Positions 1 to 8,185 of a DNA stretch of 64,000 nt are shown here, one piece after another. This DNA comes from Rhizobium sullae (GTDB lineage Bacteria > Pseudomonadota > Alphaproteobacteria > Rhizobiales > Rhizobiaceae), in the NCBI RefSeq assembly GCF_900169785.1, contig NZ_FWER01000008.1, positions 1 through 64,000 of the forward strand. Direction: 5' to 3'. Position 1 is the first letter of the stretch; the number at the start of each line of letters is the position of its first letter. A program made the translations under genes and the position numbers. The notes beneath the pieces were generated by a model. That model saw nothing but the letters and a program-made list of their open reading frames with translations, had not been told where the DNA came from and did no database searches.

Positions 1-204
1 TGGCAGCTCCGCCTTGAGGTCTGCGAGCTGCTTGTTCTGGTCGATGGCGCTCAGCCGCCGCGGATCGGAACGGTGTCTTTCCAGGCGCTTCTGTTCGAGG
101 CAGGTGTTGTAGACGAGGCGGCAGCACCCGATGGTGCGGCGGAACAGGCGGGCCTGCTCCCCGTCGGGGTAGATGCGGAATTTGTACGCCATGCGCTCTT
201 TCAT
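1..204 (-). CDS. tnpB: TnpB-like protein of IS200/IS605 family (5' part only)
   Basis: Read on the minus strand this frame is open from an ATG at 204 to the window edge (68 codons, no stop). It translates to MKERMAYKFRIYPDGEQARL and continues with a Gly-Cys-Cys-Arg-Leu-Val-Tyr-Asn motif. This is the typical N-terminal helix-turn-helix start of OrfB/TnpB, an RNA-guided nuclease of IS200/IS605 elements. A second in-frame ATG at 192 gives the more usual start MAYKFRIYP. The catalytic RuvC part, the zinc finger and the element's right end with its guide RNA lie outside the window. It is therefore impossible to say whether the gene is intact or whether a tnpA partner exists. Confidence 0.8.
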   Translation of the reverse strand, partial: MKERMAYKFRIYPDGEQARLFRRTIGCCRLVYNTCLEQKRLERHRSDPRRLSAIDQNKQLADLKAELP

Positions 205-530
205 CGCAGACGACGCTACCGCGTTCACCTTATGTTCGAAAGCCGCCGACGGCGGAATGATGAACGGTTCCCGGATGTTGCCAGGAAGATGCCTTCCCGA
301 CCGCGCCTTACCCTCACCTGAAGGAAAGTGTTTGCGGCGCGAGTGTGATCAGGAAATTTCATGGGCGCCATTGTTTCGAGTTGCAGCGCTTCAAGGTTGC
401 ATTAACTTCATTTCAGTGATCCGTAATAAGCGAGACAAAACAACTGAAAATTCAAGATATTTTAAAATATTGACGGCATAACAGAGCGCAAAGCCGCAGC
501 CGGATAGCGCTGGCACAGCGAGGGACCGTC
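205..530. other. Non-coding stretch between tnpB and the GGDEF gene
   Basis: No convincing gene is seen here. The first part, up to about 300, should contain the left end of the tnpB element. A small perfect hairpin, CCGCC-gac-GGCGG, lies at 243-255, but a 5-bp stem is too little to prove an IS200/IS605 left-end structure. From about 400 the sequence becomes AT-rich and probably carries the promoter of the downstream GGDEF gene, including the palindrome listed at 457-470. Short frames here have no recognisable product. Confidence 0.4.
457..470. promoter_or_regulatory. 14-bp AT palindrome upstream of GGDEF gene
   Basis: ATATTTTAAAATAT is a perfect palindrome about 60 bp before the start codon at 531, in an AT-rich patch of otherwise GC-rich DNA. 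It could be an operator or part of a promoter. It is too simple to assign to a regulator. Confidence 0.3.
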
Positions 531-1577
531 ATGCAGAATGCAACTAGAAATGCAATGCAGCACGAGGGCGCCCGCCCTGCTGCCTTAACCGATACCCAGA
601 AGATCGCGCAGCACATGGCGCGGCTGAGCATTGCCGGCCTGCCGCGGAACTACGAACTGCTCTACGAGGCGGTTGCCGGTCACAATGCGGCGCTTGCCAG
701 CGACATCGCAGCACTCGGCTCCCATCCGCAGCAGGCGAAGCTCGATGCACTTGGCCTGCAGTATCGCCTCGTCAGCCATTGCGGGCTTGCCGCGGAAGCC
801 GCCGGCAGCGAAGCTGGCAAACTCCTTCGGGAAGCCGCCGAACGGCTGGCGGATGGCGTCAGGCAGAAGCACGCCTTTTTGCGCGCCGCGGAGGCCCTGC
901 TGGAATCGATCTCCGGCAATGGCGACCAGAGTCTTGCAGCCTTCATGAGCGAGATGGAATTCCTCGCGGCATCGCTCACGAGCGTGCTTTCGTCCGAAGC
1001 GGGACTCGAGGTCAAGCTGCTTGCCGATGCCGAACGCATCGAGATGCTGGAGCGCGCGATGTCCGCCGTGCAATCGGCATCGGTGACCGATGCGCTGACG
1101 GGCCTGCCAAACCGCATCGCGCTGACGAAGGCGATCGGCGAACTTTACGAGCTCAAGGAAGGCGTCGCCGGCGGTGCGCTAATCATGGTCGATATCGACG
1201 ACTTCAAGCAGCTGAACGCCAAATATGGCGTGCAGGCCGGCAACAAGCTGATGAAGAAGCTCGCCGACCTTTTCCGCAAGTCCATCAAGAAGAACGATCA
1301 TGTTTCGCGCACCGAAGGTGACGAGTTCGGCTTCCTGTTTGCCAATGTGGGTATGCGCGAGGCGCTGGCGATCGCCGAGCGGCTGCGCCATTCGGTGGAG
1401 GACAACATGGTTTTTGCGACCTCCGACAAGGGCGATCCCGGCAGGCTCACCATTTCTCTCGGTATCGCGCTGAGTTCCGACGCGGCAACGCCCGCGCAAC
1501 TGGAGGCCAATGCCCGTGTCGCGCTTCTTGCCGCCCAGTCCAATCGCCGGCAGCCTGTACAAGCTTTCGGCCGCTAA
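531..1577 (+). CDS. GGDEF-domain protein with non-canonical EGDEF signature
   Basis: This 348-residue soluble protein has no membrane segment or signal peptide. Residues 1-180 are helical and match no sensor domain I recognise. Residues about 185-340 form a GGDEF domain, starting at DALTGLPNR with VDIDDFKQLN as the metal-binding segment. The family makes cyclic di-GMP from two GTP. The signature at residues 262-266 is EGDEF rather than GGDEF, and the inhibitory-site RxxD position reads KKND. The catalytic Asp and Glu and the following Phe remain, so activity cannot be ruled out, but a degenerate GTP- or nucleotide-sensing role is possible. The start has a GAGGGAC stretch upstream. It is a stand-alone gene, followed 49 bp later by the ABC-F gene. 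Confidence 0.85.
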   Translation: MQNATRNAMQHEGARPAALTDTQKIAQHMARLSIAGLPRNYELLYEAVAGHNAALASDIAALGSHPQQAKLDALGLQYRLVSHCGLAAEAAGSEAGKLLREAAERLADGVRQKHAFLRAAEALLESISGNGDQSLAAFMSEMEFLAASLTSVLSSEAGLEVKLLADAERIEMLERAMSAVQSASVTDALTGLPNRIALTKAIGELYELKEGVAGGALIMVDIDDFKQLNAKYGVQAGNKLMKKLADLFRKSIKKNDHVSRTEGDEFGFLFANVGMREALAIAERLRHSVEDNMVFATSDKGDPGRLTISLGIALSSDAATPAQLEANARVALLAAQSNRRQPVQAFGR

Positions 1578-1626
1578 TATCCGCACGGTCTTGCCTTGAT
1601 CGCGGCTTTCGGCCAAAACGCCGCGC

Positions 1627-3510
1627 ATGATCACGATTACCGACATCTCCGCCCGCATCGCCGGGCGCCTTCTCCTCGACAATGCCAGCGTCACGCTTCC
1701 GGCGGGCACGAAGGCTGGCCTTGTGGGGCGCAACGGCGCGGGCAAATCCACGCTCTTCAGGATCATCACCGGCGATCTCGGCGCGGAGACGGGCTTGGTT
1801 TCCATACCGAAAAACGCCCGTATCGGCCAGGTGGCGCAGGAGGCGCCGGGCACGGAAGATTCGCTGATCAACATCGTCCTTTCCGCCGACAAGGAGCGCG
1901 CAGCACTTCTTGTCGAATCCGAGACCGCGACCGATCCGCATCGCATTGCGGAAATCCAGATGCGCCTTGTCGACATCGACGCGCATTCGGCGGAGGCGCG
2001 CGCGGCGAGCATTCTCGCGGGTCTCGGCTTCGACCAGGAGGCCCAGCAGCGCCCGGCCTCGGCGTTCTCCGGCGGCTGGCGCATGCGCGTTGCGCTTGCC
2101 TCAGTGCTCTTTGCCGAACCGGATCTGCTGCTTCTCGATGAGCCGACGAACTATCTCGACCTCGAAGGCACGCTCTGGCTGGAAGACTATGTGCGGCGCT
2201 ATCCGCATACGGTCATCATCATCAGCCATGACCGGGACCTTCTGAACAACGCCGTCAATTCGATCATCCATCTCGACCAGAAGAAGCTGACCTTCTACCG
2301 CGGCGGCTATGATCAATTCGAGCGGCAAAAGGCGGAAGCTGACGAACTGCAGACAAAAGCGAAGGCCAAGAACGAAGCCGCGCGCAAGCATCTGCAGAGC
2401 TTTATCGACCGCTTCAAGGCAAAGGCTTCCAAGGCGCGCCAGGCGCAGAGCCGCGTCAAGGCGCTCGAACGTATGGGCACCGTCGCCGCAGTGATCGAAA
2501 GTCACGTCCAGCCGATTACTTTCCCGGAGCCGGAAAAGCAGCCCGCGTCGCCGATCGTCGCGATCCAGGGCGGCGCCGTCGGTTATGAACCGGGCAAGCC
2601 AATCCTCAAGAGCATCAGCCTCCGCATCGACAACGACGACCGCATCGCGCTGCTCGGCTCCAACGGCAACGGCAAGTCGACCTTCGCGAAATTCATCGCC
2701 GGTCGGCTTTCGGCCGAAAGCGGCGACATTAAACTCGCACCCAGCCTGAAGATCGGCTTTTTCGCCCAGCACCAGCTCGACGATCTCGTTCCCGACGACT
2801 CGCCGGTCGCGCATGTGCGCCGCCTGATGCCCGCGGCGCCCGAGGCCAAGGTGCGCGCCCGTGTTGCGCAGATGGGGCTTTCGACGGAAAAGATGTCGAC
2901 CGCCGCCAAGGATCTCTCCGGCGGCGAGAAGGCTCGCCTGCTGATGGGGCTTGCCGCATTCCACGCGCCGAACCTGCTCATCCTTGACGAGCCGACCAAC
3001 CACCTGGACATCGACAGCCGCCGCGCATTGATAGAAGCGCTTAACGACTACGATGGCGCCGTCATTCTCATCTCGCACGACCGCCATCTCATCGAGGCGA
3101 CGGTCGACCGTCTCTGGCTGGTCAACAACGGCACGGTTTCGGATTTCGACGGCGATATGGAGGAATACCGCAACCTCGTTGTCTCTTCGGGCAAAAAAAA
3201 AGACGAAAAGCCTGAGCTGAATGACGAAGCGTCCTCCAAGGCGGATCAGCGCAAGGCGAATGCCGGCAAACGTGCCTCGCTTGCACCGCTTAGGAAAAAG
3301 ATCAACGAAATCGAATCCTTGACGGCGAAGCTGGAGAAACAGATTCAGGCTCTCGATGCCGAGCTTGCCGATCCCGCGCTCTACGAAAAGACACCGGCAA
3401 AGGCCAGCGAGAAAGTCAAGCAGCGTGGCGAGGCAGCAGCAAAACTCGCAGCCTCCGAAGAGCAGTGGCTCGAGCTTTCCGCCGAATATGAGGACGCCAT
3501 GGCGGGCTAA
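1627..3510 (+). CDS. ABC-F family ATPase (ribosome-associated type)
   Basis: This 627-residue protein has two ABC ATPase modules and no membrane domain, the layout of ABC-F translation factors (EttA, Uup, YheS, YbiT). Module 1 has Walker A GRNGAGKST near residue 34, signature SGGWRMR and Walker B LLLLDEPTNYLDL. Module 2 has Walker A GSNGNGKST near residue 343, signature SGGEKARLL and LLILDEPTNHLDI. The linker between them is charged and helical, as expected for the tRNA-contacting P-site interaction motif. The C-terminal 110 residues are Lys/Glu-rich and probably coiled coil, as in YheS/Uup-like members. The likely role is resolving stalled ribosomes in the cytoplasm. Which subfamily it belongs to is not certain. 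Confidence 0.9.
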   Translation: MITITDISARIAGRLLLDNASVTLPAGTKAGLVGRNGAGKSTLFRIITGDLGAETGLVSIPKNARIGQVAQEAPGTEDSLINIVLSADKERAALLVESETATDPHRIAEIQMRLVDIDAHSAEARAASILAGLGFDQEAQQRPASAFSGGWRMRVALASVLFAEPDLLLLDEPTNYLDLEGTLWLEDYVRRYPHTVIIISHDRDLLNNAVNSIIHLDQKKLTFYRGGYDQFERQKAEADELQTKAKAKNEAARKHLQSFIDRFKAKASKARQAQSRVKALERMGTVAAVIESHVQPITFPEPEKQPASPIVAIQGGAVGYEPGKPILKSISLRIDNDDRIALLGSNGNGKSTFAKFIAGRLSAESGDIKLAPSLKIGFFAQHQLDDLVPDDSPVAHVRRLMPAAPEAKVRARVAQMGLSTEKMSTAAKDLSGGEKARLLMGLAAFHAPNLLILDEPTNHLDIDSRRALIEALNDYDGAVILISHDRHLIEATVDRLWLVNNGTVSDFDGDMEEYRNLVVSSGKKKDEKPELNDEASSKADQRKANAGKRASLAPLRKKINEIESLTAKLEKQIQALDAELADPALYEKTPAKASEKVKQRGEAAAKLAASEEQWLELSAEYEDAMAG

Positions 3511-3628
3511 CCGCAGCGCCTTGTCGATCTGCAGGTGACAACGCCGCTTGCCCGGCGGTAACATTCTGATAAAACACCGCGCAATAAATCATACTTTTGA
3601 GCGAAACACCGAACGCGAGCTTTATCCC

Positions 3629-4555
3629 ATGTCACCCATCAACCTCGCCATCGTCGGCGTCGGCAAGATCGTCCGCGACCAGCACCTTCCCTCGATCGCC
3701 AAGAACCCGGATTTCAAGCTTGTCGCGACGGCGAGCCGCCACGGCACCGTCGATGGCGTCCAGAGCTTCACGTCCATAGAAGCCATGCTCGACGCGGTGC
3801 CGGCGATCGATGCGGTGTCGCTTTGCATGCCGCCGCAATATCGCTACGAGGCAGCCCATAAAGCGCTTTCCGCCGGAAAGCATGTCTTCCTCGAAAAGCC
3901 GCCGGGCGCGACATTGAGCGAGGTCGCCGACCTCGAAGCGCTGGCGGCCGAAAAGGGCGTCTCGCTGTTTGCAAGCTGGCATTCACGTTACGCGGCTGCG
4001 GTCGAGGCCGCGAGAGCATTCCTCGCCTCGACCAAGATCGAAAGCGTTCACGTCGTCTGGAAGGAGGACGTGCGCCACTGGCATCCGAACCAGGACTGGA
4101 TCTGGCAGGCCGGTGGGCTGGGCGTTTTCGATCCCGGCATCAATGCCCTGTCGATCGTCACCCATATCCTGCCGAAGGCGATCTTCCTGACGAGCGCCAC
4201 GCTGGAGTTCCCGGAAAACCGCGACGCGCCGATTGCCGCCGACCTGCATTTCAAGAATGCCGACGACGTTCCGGTTCACGGTGAATTCGACTGGCGCCAG
4301 ACCGGAAAGCAGAGCTGGGACATCATCGCCGAGACGGCAGCCGGGACGATGGAGCTTACGGAAGGCGGATCGAAACTCTCCATCAACGGCGAGCTGAAAT
4401 TCTCCGCGCCGGAGGAGGAATATCCTCAGCTCTACCGGCGTTTTGCGGAAATCGTCAAGGCGGGCAAATCCGACGTCGATCTCGCGCCGCTGCGCCACGT
4501 CGCCGATGCTTTCATGCTCGGCAAGCGGAAGTTCGTCGAGGCGTTTCACGACTGA
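3629..4555 (+). CDS. Gfo/Idh/MocA oxidoreductase, galactose/arabinose 1-dehydrogenase type
   Basis: This is a 308-residue NAD(P)-dependent sugar dehydrogenase. The N-terminal Rossmann part begins MSPINLAIVGVGKIVRDQHL, followed by the family's EKPPGATL motif with its catalytic Lys. It then has the segment WHPNQDWIW and GGLGVFDPGINAL. These resemble, from memory, the L-arabinose/D-galactose 1-dehydrogenase of Azospirillum brasilense, which oxidises the sugar to its lactone in a non-phosphorylative route. I chose ATG 3629 because the family begins there; an upstream ATG at 3548 would add 27 residues without homology. It stands alone between the ABC-F and GrpB genes, so the substrate rests on family resemblance. 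Confidence 0.85.
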   Translation: MSPINLAIVGVGKIVRDQHLPSIAKNPDFKLVATASRHGTVDGVQSFTSIEAMLDAVPAIDAVSLCMPPQYRYEAAHKALSAGKHVFLEKPPGATLSEVADLEALAAEKGVSLFASWHSRYAAAVEAARAFLASTKIESVHVVWKEDVRHWHPNQDWIWQAGGLGVFDPGINALSIVTHILPKAIFLTSATLEFPENRDAPIAADLHFKNADDVPVHGEFDWRQTGKQSWDIIAETAAGTMELTEGGSKLSINGELKFSAPEEEYPQLYRRFAEIVKAGKSDVDLAPLRHVADAFMLGKRKFVEAFHD

Positions 4556-4638
4556 CCGGCAGATCGCCGGCCAGATGCCAAACCGGCCGTTGAATGTTAG
4601 AGTGACGAGATCGACCCTCGCCAAGGACGTCCAATACC

Positions 4639-5190
4639 ATGCCGCAGGAGCAAGACGAGTCTTTTGGATTGGGCGTGCGGCATCTGACCGTCACGCTCGC
4701 CGCTCCCGACGCGAGATGGCAGAAAGCCTATGCGCTGGAAGAGGTTAGAATCCGAGGTGCGCTCGGATCTCTGGCGCTCGACATCCAGCATTTCGGCAGC
4801 ACCGCCATCCCGGCGATCAAAGCAAAACCAATCATCGACATTCTGATCGGCATCAGACGTTTCGAAGACGGGGCGACCTGTATCGGACCGATGGAGCGGA
4901 TCGGCTACGACTATGCTGGAGCAGACGTCGTGCCCAACGATCACATCTTCGGCCGCGGCATCAAGGGCGAAACGCGTACGCATCTCGCCCATATCGTCGA
5001 ACATAACGGTTATAACTGGAAGCGGAATATTCTTTTCCGCGACAGGCTTCGGAGCAATCCAGCTCTCGTCAAATCCTACGAAGAACTGAAGATCGATCTT
5101 GCGCGGAAGTATGCCGAGAATCGCGCCGCTTACACCGCGTCGAAGAAGGCCTTCATCGACAAAGTCGTAACGGACGGTGATCTCGCCTGA
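4639..5190 (+). CDS. GrpB family protein (UPF0157)
   Basis: This 183-residue cytoplasmic protein belongs to the GrpB/UPF0157 family, which has a nucleotidyltransferase-like fold. The family signature FGSTAIPAIKAKPIIDI lies near residues 52-69. The C-terminal part RTHLAHIVEH...NILFRDRLRSNP and the helix LARKYAENRAAYT are also typical. The biochemical role of the family is not established; in some proteins the domain is fused to a dephospho-CoA kinase. It is monocistronic and converges on holC, with the two stop codons about 10 bp apart inside one hairpin. Confidence 0.88.
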   Translation: MPQEQDESFGLGVRHLTVTLAAPDARWQKAYALEEVRIRGALGSLALDIQHFGSTAIPAIKAKPIIDILIGIRRFEDGATCIGPMERIGYDYAGADVVPNDHIFGRGIKGETRTHLAHIVEHNGYNWKRNILFRDRLRSNPALVKSYEELKIDLARKYAENRAAYTASKKAFIDKVVTDGDLA

Positions 5191-5206
5191 CCTTCGGCGG
5201 TCAGGC
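5185..5206. terminator. Shared hairpin between convergent grpB-like gene and holC
   Basis: GCCTGACC-ttcggc-GGTCAGGC is a perfect 8-bp stem. On the plus strand it is followed by a pyrimidine-rich tail (CTTCTTCTCCC). The stop codons of both convergent genes lie inside the two arms. It could end transcription from both sides, best on the plus strand. Confidence 0.5.
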
Positions 5207-5650
5207 CTTCTTCTCCCAGCGTCCCTCCGGCGTCTGCTGCCAATAGGTGAGGCTGTGCCCCTCGCCTTTCAGCTTCTTCCATTGGGCGCGCGCGGCTTCG
5301 AGTTGTTCCTGGTCGTATCCGTCGAACATGAAGACGATCCGTTCATAGGTGTCGACCGGCGGCGGTTCGGCGGCGTCGACGACGAAACGCACGGTCGCGG
5401 CGTTGGCGTTTCCAGCGGATGCCGTCAGCAAGACGGGCTGGTCTTCGGCAAGTTCAGCCTCATCCGTGCCATGCGGCAGAAAACTGTCTTCACGGAACGT
5501 CCAGAGATGCGCATCGAGCGCGTCCCTTCGGGCCGGCTCCTTCACCTGGATCGCGACACGCCAGCCGCGCCCGACGCTCTTGTCGACGAGCGGCGGCAGG
5601 GCGTCTTCCAGCTTGGATTCGGTCAGATGATAGAACAGGACTTCCGTCAT
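5201..5650 (-). CDS. holC: DNA polymerase III subunit chi
   Basis: This 149-residue protein starts MTEVLFYHLTESKLEDALPP, as chi subunits do. It contains the conserved middle DAHLWTFREDSFLPHG and the C-terminal RIVFMFDGYDQEQLEAAR. Chi is part of the clamp loader and links the replication machinery to single-strand binding protein. The length matches the family, about 150 residues. The gene follows pepA with only 8 bp between them, the usual pepA-holC order of many Gram-negative bacteria, so the two are probably co-transcribed. Confidence 0.92.
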   Translation of the reverse strand: MTEVLFYHLTESKLEDALPPLVDKSVGRGWRVAIQVKEPARRDALDAHLWTFREDSFLPHGTDEAELAEDQPVLLTASAGNANAATVRFVVDAAEPPPVDTYERIVFMFDGYDQEQLEAARAQWKKLKGEGHSLTYWQQTPEGRWEKKA

Positions 5651-5658
5651 GCGCGCGA

Positions 5659-7152
5659 TCAGGCTTCGTAGTGGTCGCGCACGAGGCGATCCAGCAGCCG
5701 GACGCCAAAGCCGGAACCCCAGGACTGGTTGATCTCATCCAGCGGCGAACCCATTGCGGTGCCGGCGATATCGAGATGCGCCCAGGGGGTGTCCTGCACG
5801 AAGCGCTTCAGGAAATGCGCCGCCGTGATCGAACCCGCGTAGCGGCCGCCGGTGTTCTTCATGTCGGCGAACTTGCTGTCGATCATCTTGTCGTATTCCT
5901 TGCCGAGCGGCATGCGCCAGACCTTCTCACTCGTGGAGAGGCCGGCCTCCGTCAATCGGCTGGCAAGCGCGTCATCGTTCGAAAACAAGCCGGCATGGAC
6001 GCTGCCGAGCGCCACGACGACGGCGCCCGTCAGCGTCGCGAGGTTGATCATGAACTGTGGCTTGAAGCGGTCGTTGCAATACCACAGTGCGTCGCAGAGC
6101 ACGAGACGGCCTTCGGCGTCAGTGTTGATGACCTCGATCGTCTGGCCGGACATTGAGGTGACGATATCGCCCGGGCGCTGGGCATTGCCGTCCGGCATGT
6201 TTTCGACGAGGCCGATGATACCGACGGCATTGACGGCTGCCTTGCGGGCGGCAAGCACATGCATCAGGCCGGTGACAGCGGCCGCACCGCCCATGTCTCC
6301 CTTCATGTCCTCCATGCCTGCCGCCGGCTTGATCGAGATGCCGCCGGTGTCGAAGACGACGCCCTTGCCAACGAAGGCGACGGGACGCTCCTTGGCCTTT
6401 CCGCCCTTCCACTGCATGATGGCAAGGCGCGGCGGACGAGCGGAACCTTGGGCGACGCCGAGCAACGCCCCCATGCCGAGACGCTTCATCTCGCGCTCCG
6501 TCAGGATTTCGACCTCGACGCCGAGTTTTTCCAGCTGCTTTGCCTTTGCCGCGAACTCGACGGGGCCGAGCACGTTCGGCGGTTCGTTCACGAGATCACG
6601 CGCAAGGTTGACGCCATCGGCGACAACTTCAGAATCGGCAAAGGCCTTCGTTGCGCCGGCCGCAGCGGCGGTAATGATGGTGACCTTGGTTGCCTTGCCG
6701 TTCGCCTTGTCCTCGTCGTCGGTCTTCTTCGTCTTGTAGGTATCGAAGCTGTAACCCCGCAGCAGAATGCCGAGCGCGAAATCCGCGGCAATCTTTGCAT
6801 CGATATCAACGCCTGGGGCATCAATGAAGATGGTCGCCTTCTCGACGCTCTTGATCTTCGAGGCAGCCGTACCGCCTGCCTTCAGCCAGTCATGCGCCGT
6901 CAGTTCTTCGGCCTTGCCGAGACCGATCACGATAAGGCGTTCGGCCGGCGAGCCTTCGGGGGCGACAATATCGAGCGTGCTCACCGGTTTTGCCGAGAAT
7001 TTCGCAATTTTCATGGCCCTAGCGATGACGCTGGCCGGGTCGGCGATCTCGGCTCCCGCAGCCAAATCGGCGTCGCTTGCCTTCAGCAGAATGCTCAGTC
7101 CGCCGCTGATCTTGGCCGACTTTGAAAATGAGATATCGAATTTGGCTGCCAT
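5659..7152 (-). CDS. pepA: Leucyl aminopeptidase (M17 family)
   Basis: This 497-residue cytosolic metallo-aminopeptidase removes N-terminal residues from peptides using two metal ions. The M17 signature [16 protein letters not shown] is present. So are the metal/catalytic stretches [15 protein letters not shown] (Lys and Asp) and [12 protein letters not shown] prefer ATG 7152 ([10 protein letters not shown]). A frame extension up to 7245 adds 31 residues that do not look like the family. The gene is first in a pepA-holC unit and is divergent from the PAP2 gene. In some bacteria PepA also binds DNA; nothing here shows that. Confidence 0.93.
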   Translation of the reverse strand: MAAKFDISFSKSAKISGGLSILLKASDADLAAGAEIADPASVIARAMKIAKFSAKPVSTLDIVAPEGSPAERLIVIGLGKAEELTAHDWLKAGGTAASKIKSVEKATIFIDAPGVDIDAKIAADFALGILLRGYSFDTYKTKKTDDEDKANGKATKVTIITAAAAGATKAFADSEVVADGVNLARDLVNEPPNVLGPVEFAAKAKQLEKLGVEVEILTEREMKRLGMGALLGVAQGSARPPRLAIMQWKGGKAKERPVAFVGKGVVFDTGGISIKPAAGMEDMKGDMGGAAAVTGLMHVLAARKAAVNAVGIIGLVENMPDGNAQRPGDIVTSMSGQTIEVINTDAEGRLVLCDALWYCNDRFKPQFMINLATLTGAVVVALGSVHAGLFSNDDALASRLTEAGLSTSEKVWRMPLGKEYDKMIDSKFADMKNTGGRYAGSITAAHFLKRFVQDTPWAHLDIAGTAMGSPLDEINQSWGSGFGVRLLDRLVRDHYEA

Positions 7153-7318
7153 GTCTTCTCCATTCGGATTCTGTGGAATCCAACCGGCGGCGATAATTTC
7201 GGGTTTCAGCGCTGAAAACAAGCGTGATCTGGAAACCATGGACAAATCTGCAGGACCGAGTCAAAAAGCAACTGTGCTTGCTATGGCGCGCCGGAAACCA
7301 TGAGAAGAATGCCCTGAC

Positions 7319-8086
7319 GTGACCGCTAGTCTTGCAGACAAGTCATCCGCCCAAGCTCGCTTTCCATCCAGCGCGGGATATATTTTTATAGCGCTCTTCT
7401 GTCTGTGGTGGGTGCTGCTTCTGATATTCCATTCTTTCCCGCAGGTCGATATCGTTGCCTCGTGGCATTTCTTTCTCGTCGAGACCTGCAAACCCTCGAA
7501 CGCAGCGGCGCAGATTTGCGGACATTTCCCCTCACGTCAGCCCTTTCTGGAAACGCTCAGAACGATTTTCTTTCGGCTGCCGTATGTTGTGGGGGCCTTT
7601 CAACTCGCCCTGCTGATTGCGTGCTACCGGCATCACGGCGGAACCTTCAACGCGCTCCGGGCCCGAAACCTCAAAGTCGCCCTGGCATCACTGCTGCTTG
7701 GACCCGGCCTGATCGCGAACCTCATCCTTAAGGCACATTGGGGCCGGCCGCGGCCGATCGAGACCCTCAACTTCGGCGGCAGCTTCGATTTCGTGCAGGC
7801 GGGATCGCTTGCCGGAAAGTGCATGTCGAACTGTTCGTTTGTCTCCGGAGAGGCGGCAAGCGCCGGCTGGCTGCTCTGCCTCGTCATGCTGATACCGCAA
7901 CCGGCGCGAACCGGACTGTTTTTGCCGATTCTGGCGATCTCTATCCTCACGCCGCTGATGCGGCTTTCCTTCGGCGCGCACTACCTGTCCGATCTCGTGC
8001 TCGGCTGGCTTTTGGCGATTGTGGTTTTTGCCGGTGTCTATGCGTTTACCGATTCGTCACACCGGCCAAAAAATTCTGAAATTTGA
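7319..8086 (+). CDS. PAP2-superfamily membrane phosphatase, possibly lipid-A related
   Basis: This 255-residue protein has about six hydrophobic segments and starts with GTG at 7319. The PAP2 phosphatase motifs are in order: KAHWGRPRP (KX6RP), then FVSGEAAS in place of the usual PSGH, then RLSFGAHYLSD (RX5HX3D). The usual His of motif 2 is replaced by Glu. The other catalytic His and the phosphate-binding Arg residues are kept. Family members remove phosphate from undecaprenyl-PP, lipid A or phosphatidyl lipids at the periplasmic face. Its position directly before lptF-lptG-lptD suggests an LPS-linked substrate. Rhizobia are known to dephosphorylate lipid A with LpxE/LpxF. That link is inference; the substrate cannot be read from the sequence. 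Confidence 0.8.
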   Translation: MTASLADKSSAQARFPSSAGYIFIALFCLWWVLLLIFHSFPQVDIVASWHFFLVETCKPSNAAAQICGHFPSRQPFLETLRTIFFRLPYVVGAFQLALLIACYRHHGGTFNALRARNLKVALASLLLGPGLIANLILKAHWGRPRPIETLNFGGSFDFVQAGSLAGKCMSNCSFVSGEAASAGWLLCLVMLIPQPARTGLFLPILAISILTPLMRLSFGAHYLSDLVLGWLLAIVVFAGVYAFTDSSHRPKNSEI

Positions 8087-8185
8087 GTGAAATTTTGACA
8101 CCTGCTTGTCGCAAATGCGCAGCAAACAGCTTAGATGGGTTCCTGCTGCGATGCCTCCGCTTCGCAGGTGCTTTCAAGGGCAGGC

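Noticed and set aside
2101..3564. Long minus-strand frame (487 codons) opposite the ABC-F gene
   Set aside because: Antisense shadow of a clear ABC-F gene; Arg/Leu/Val-rich translation without motifs.
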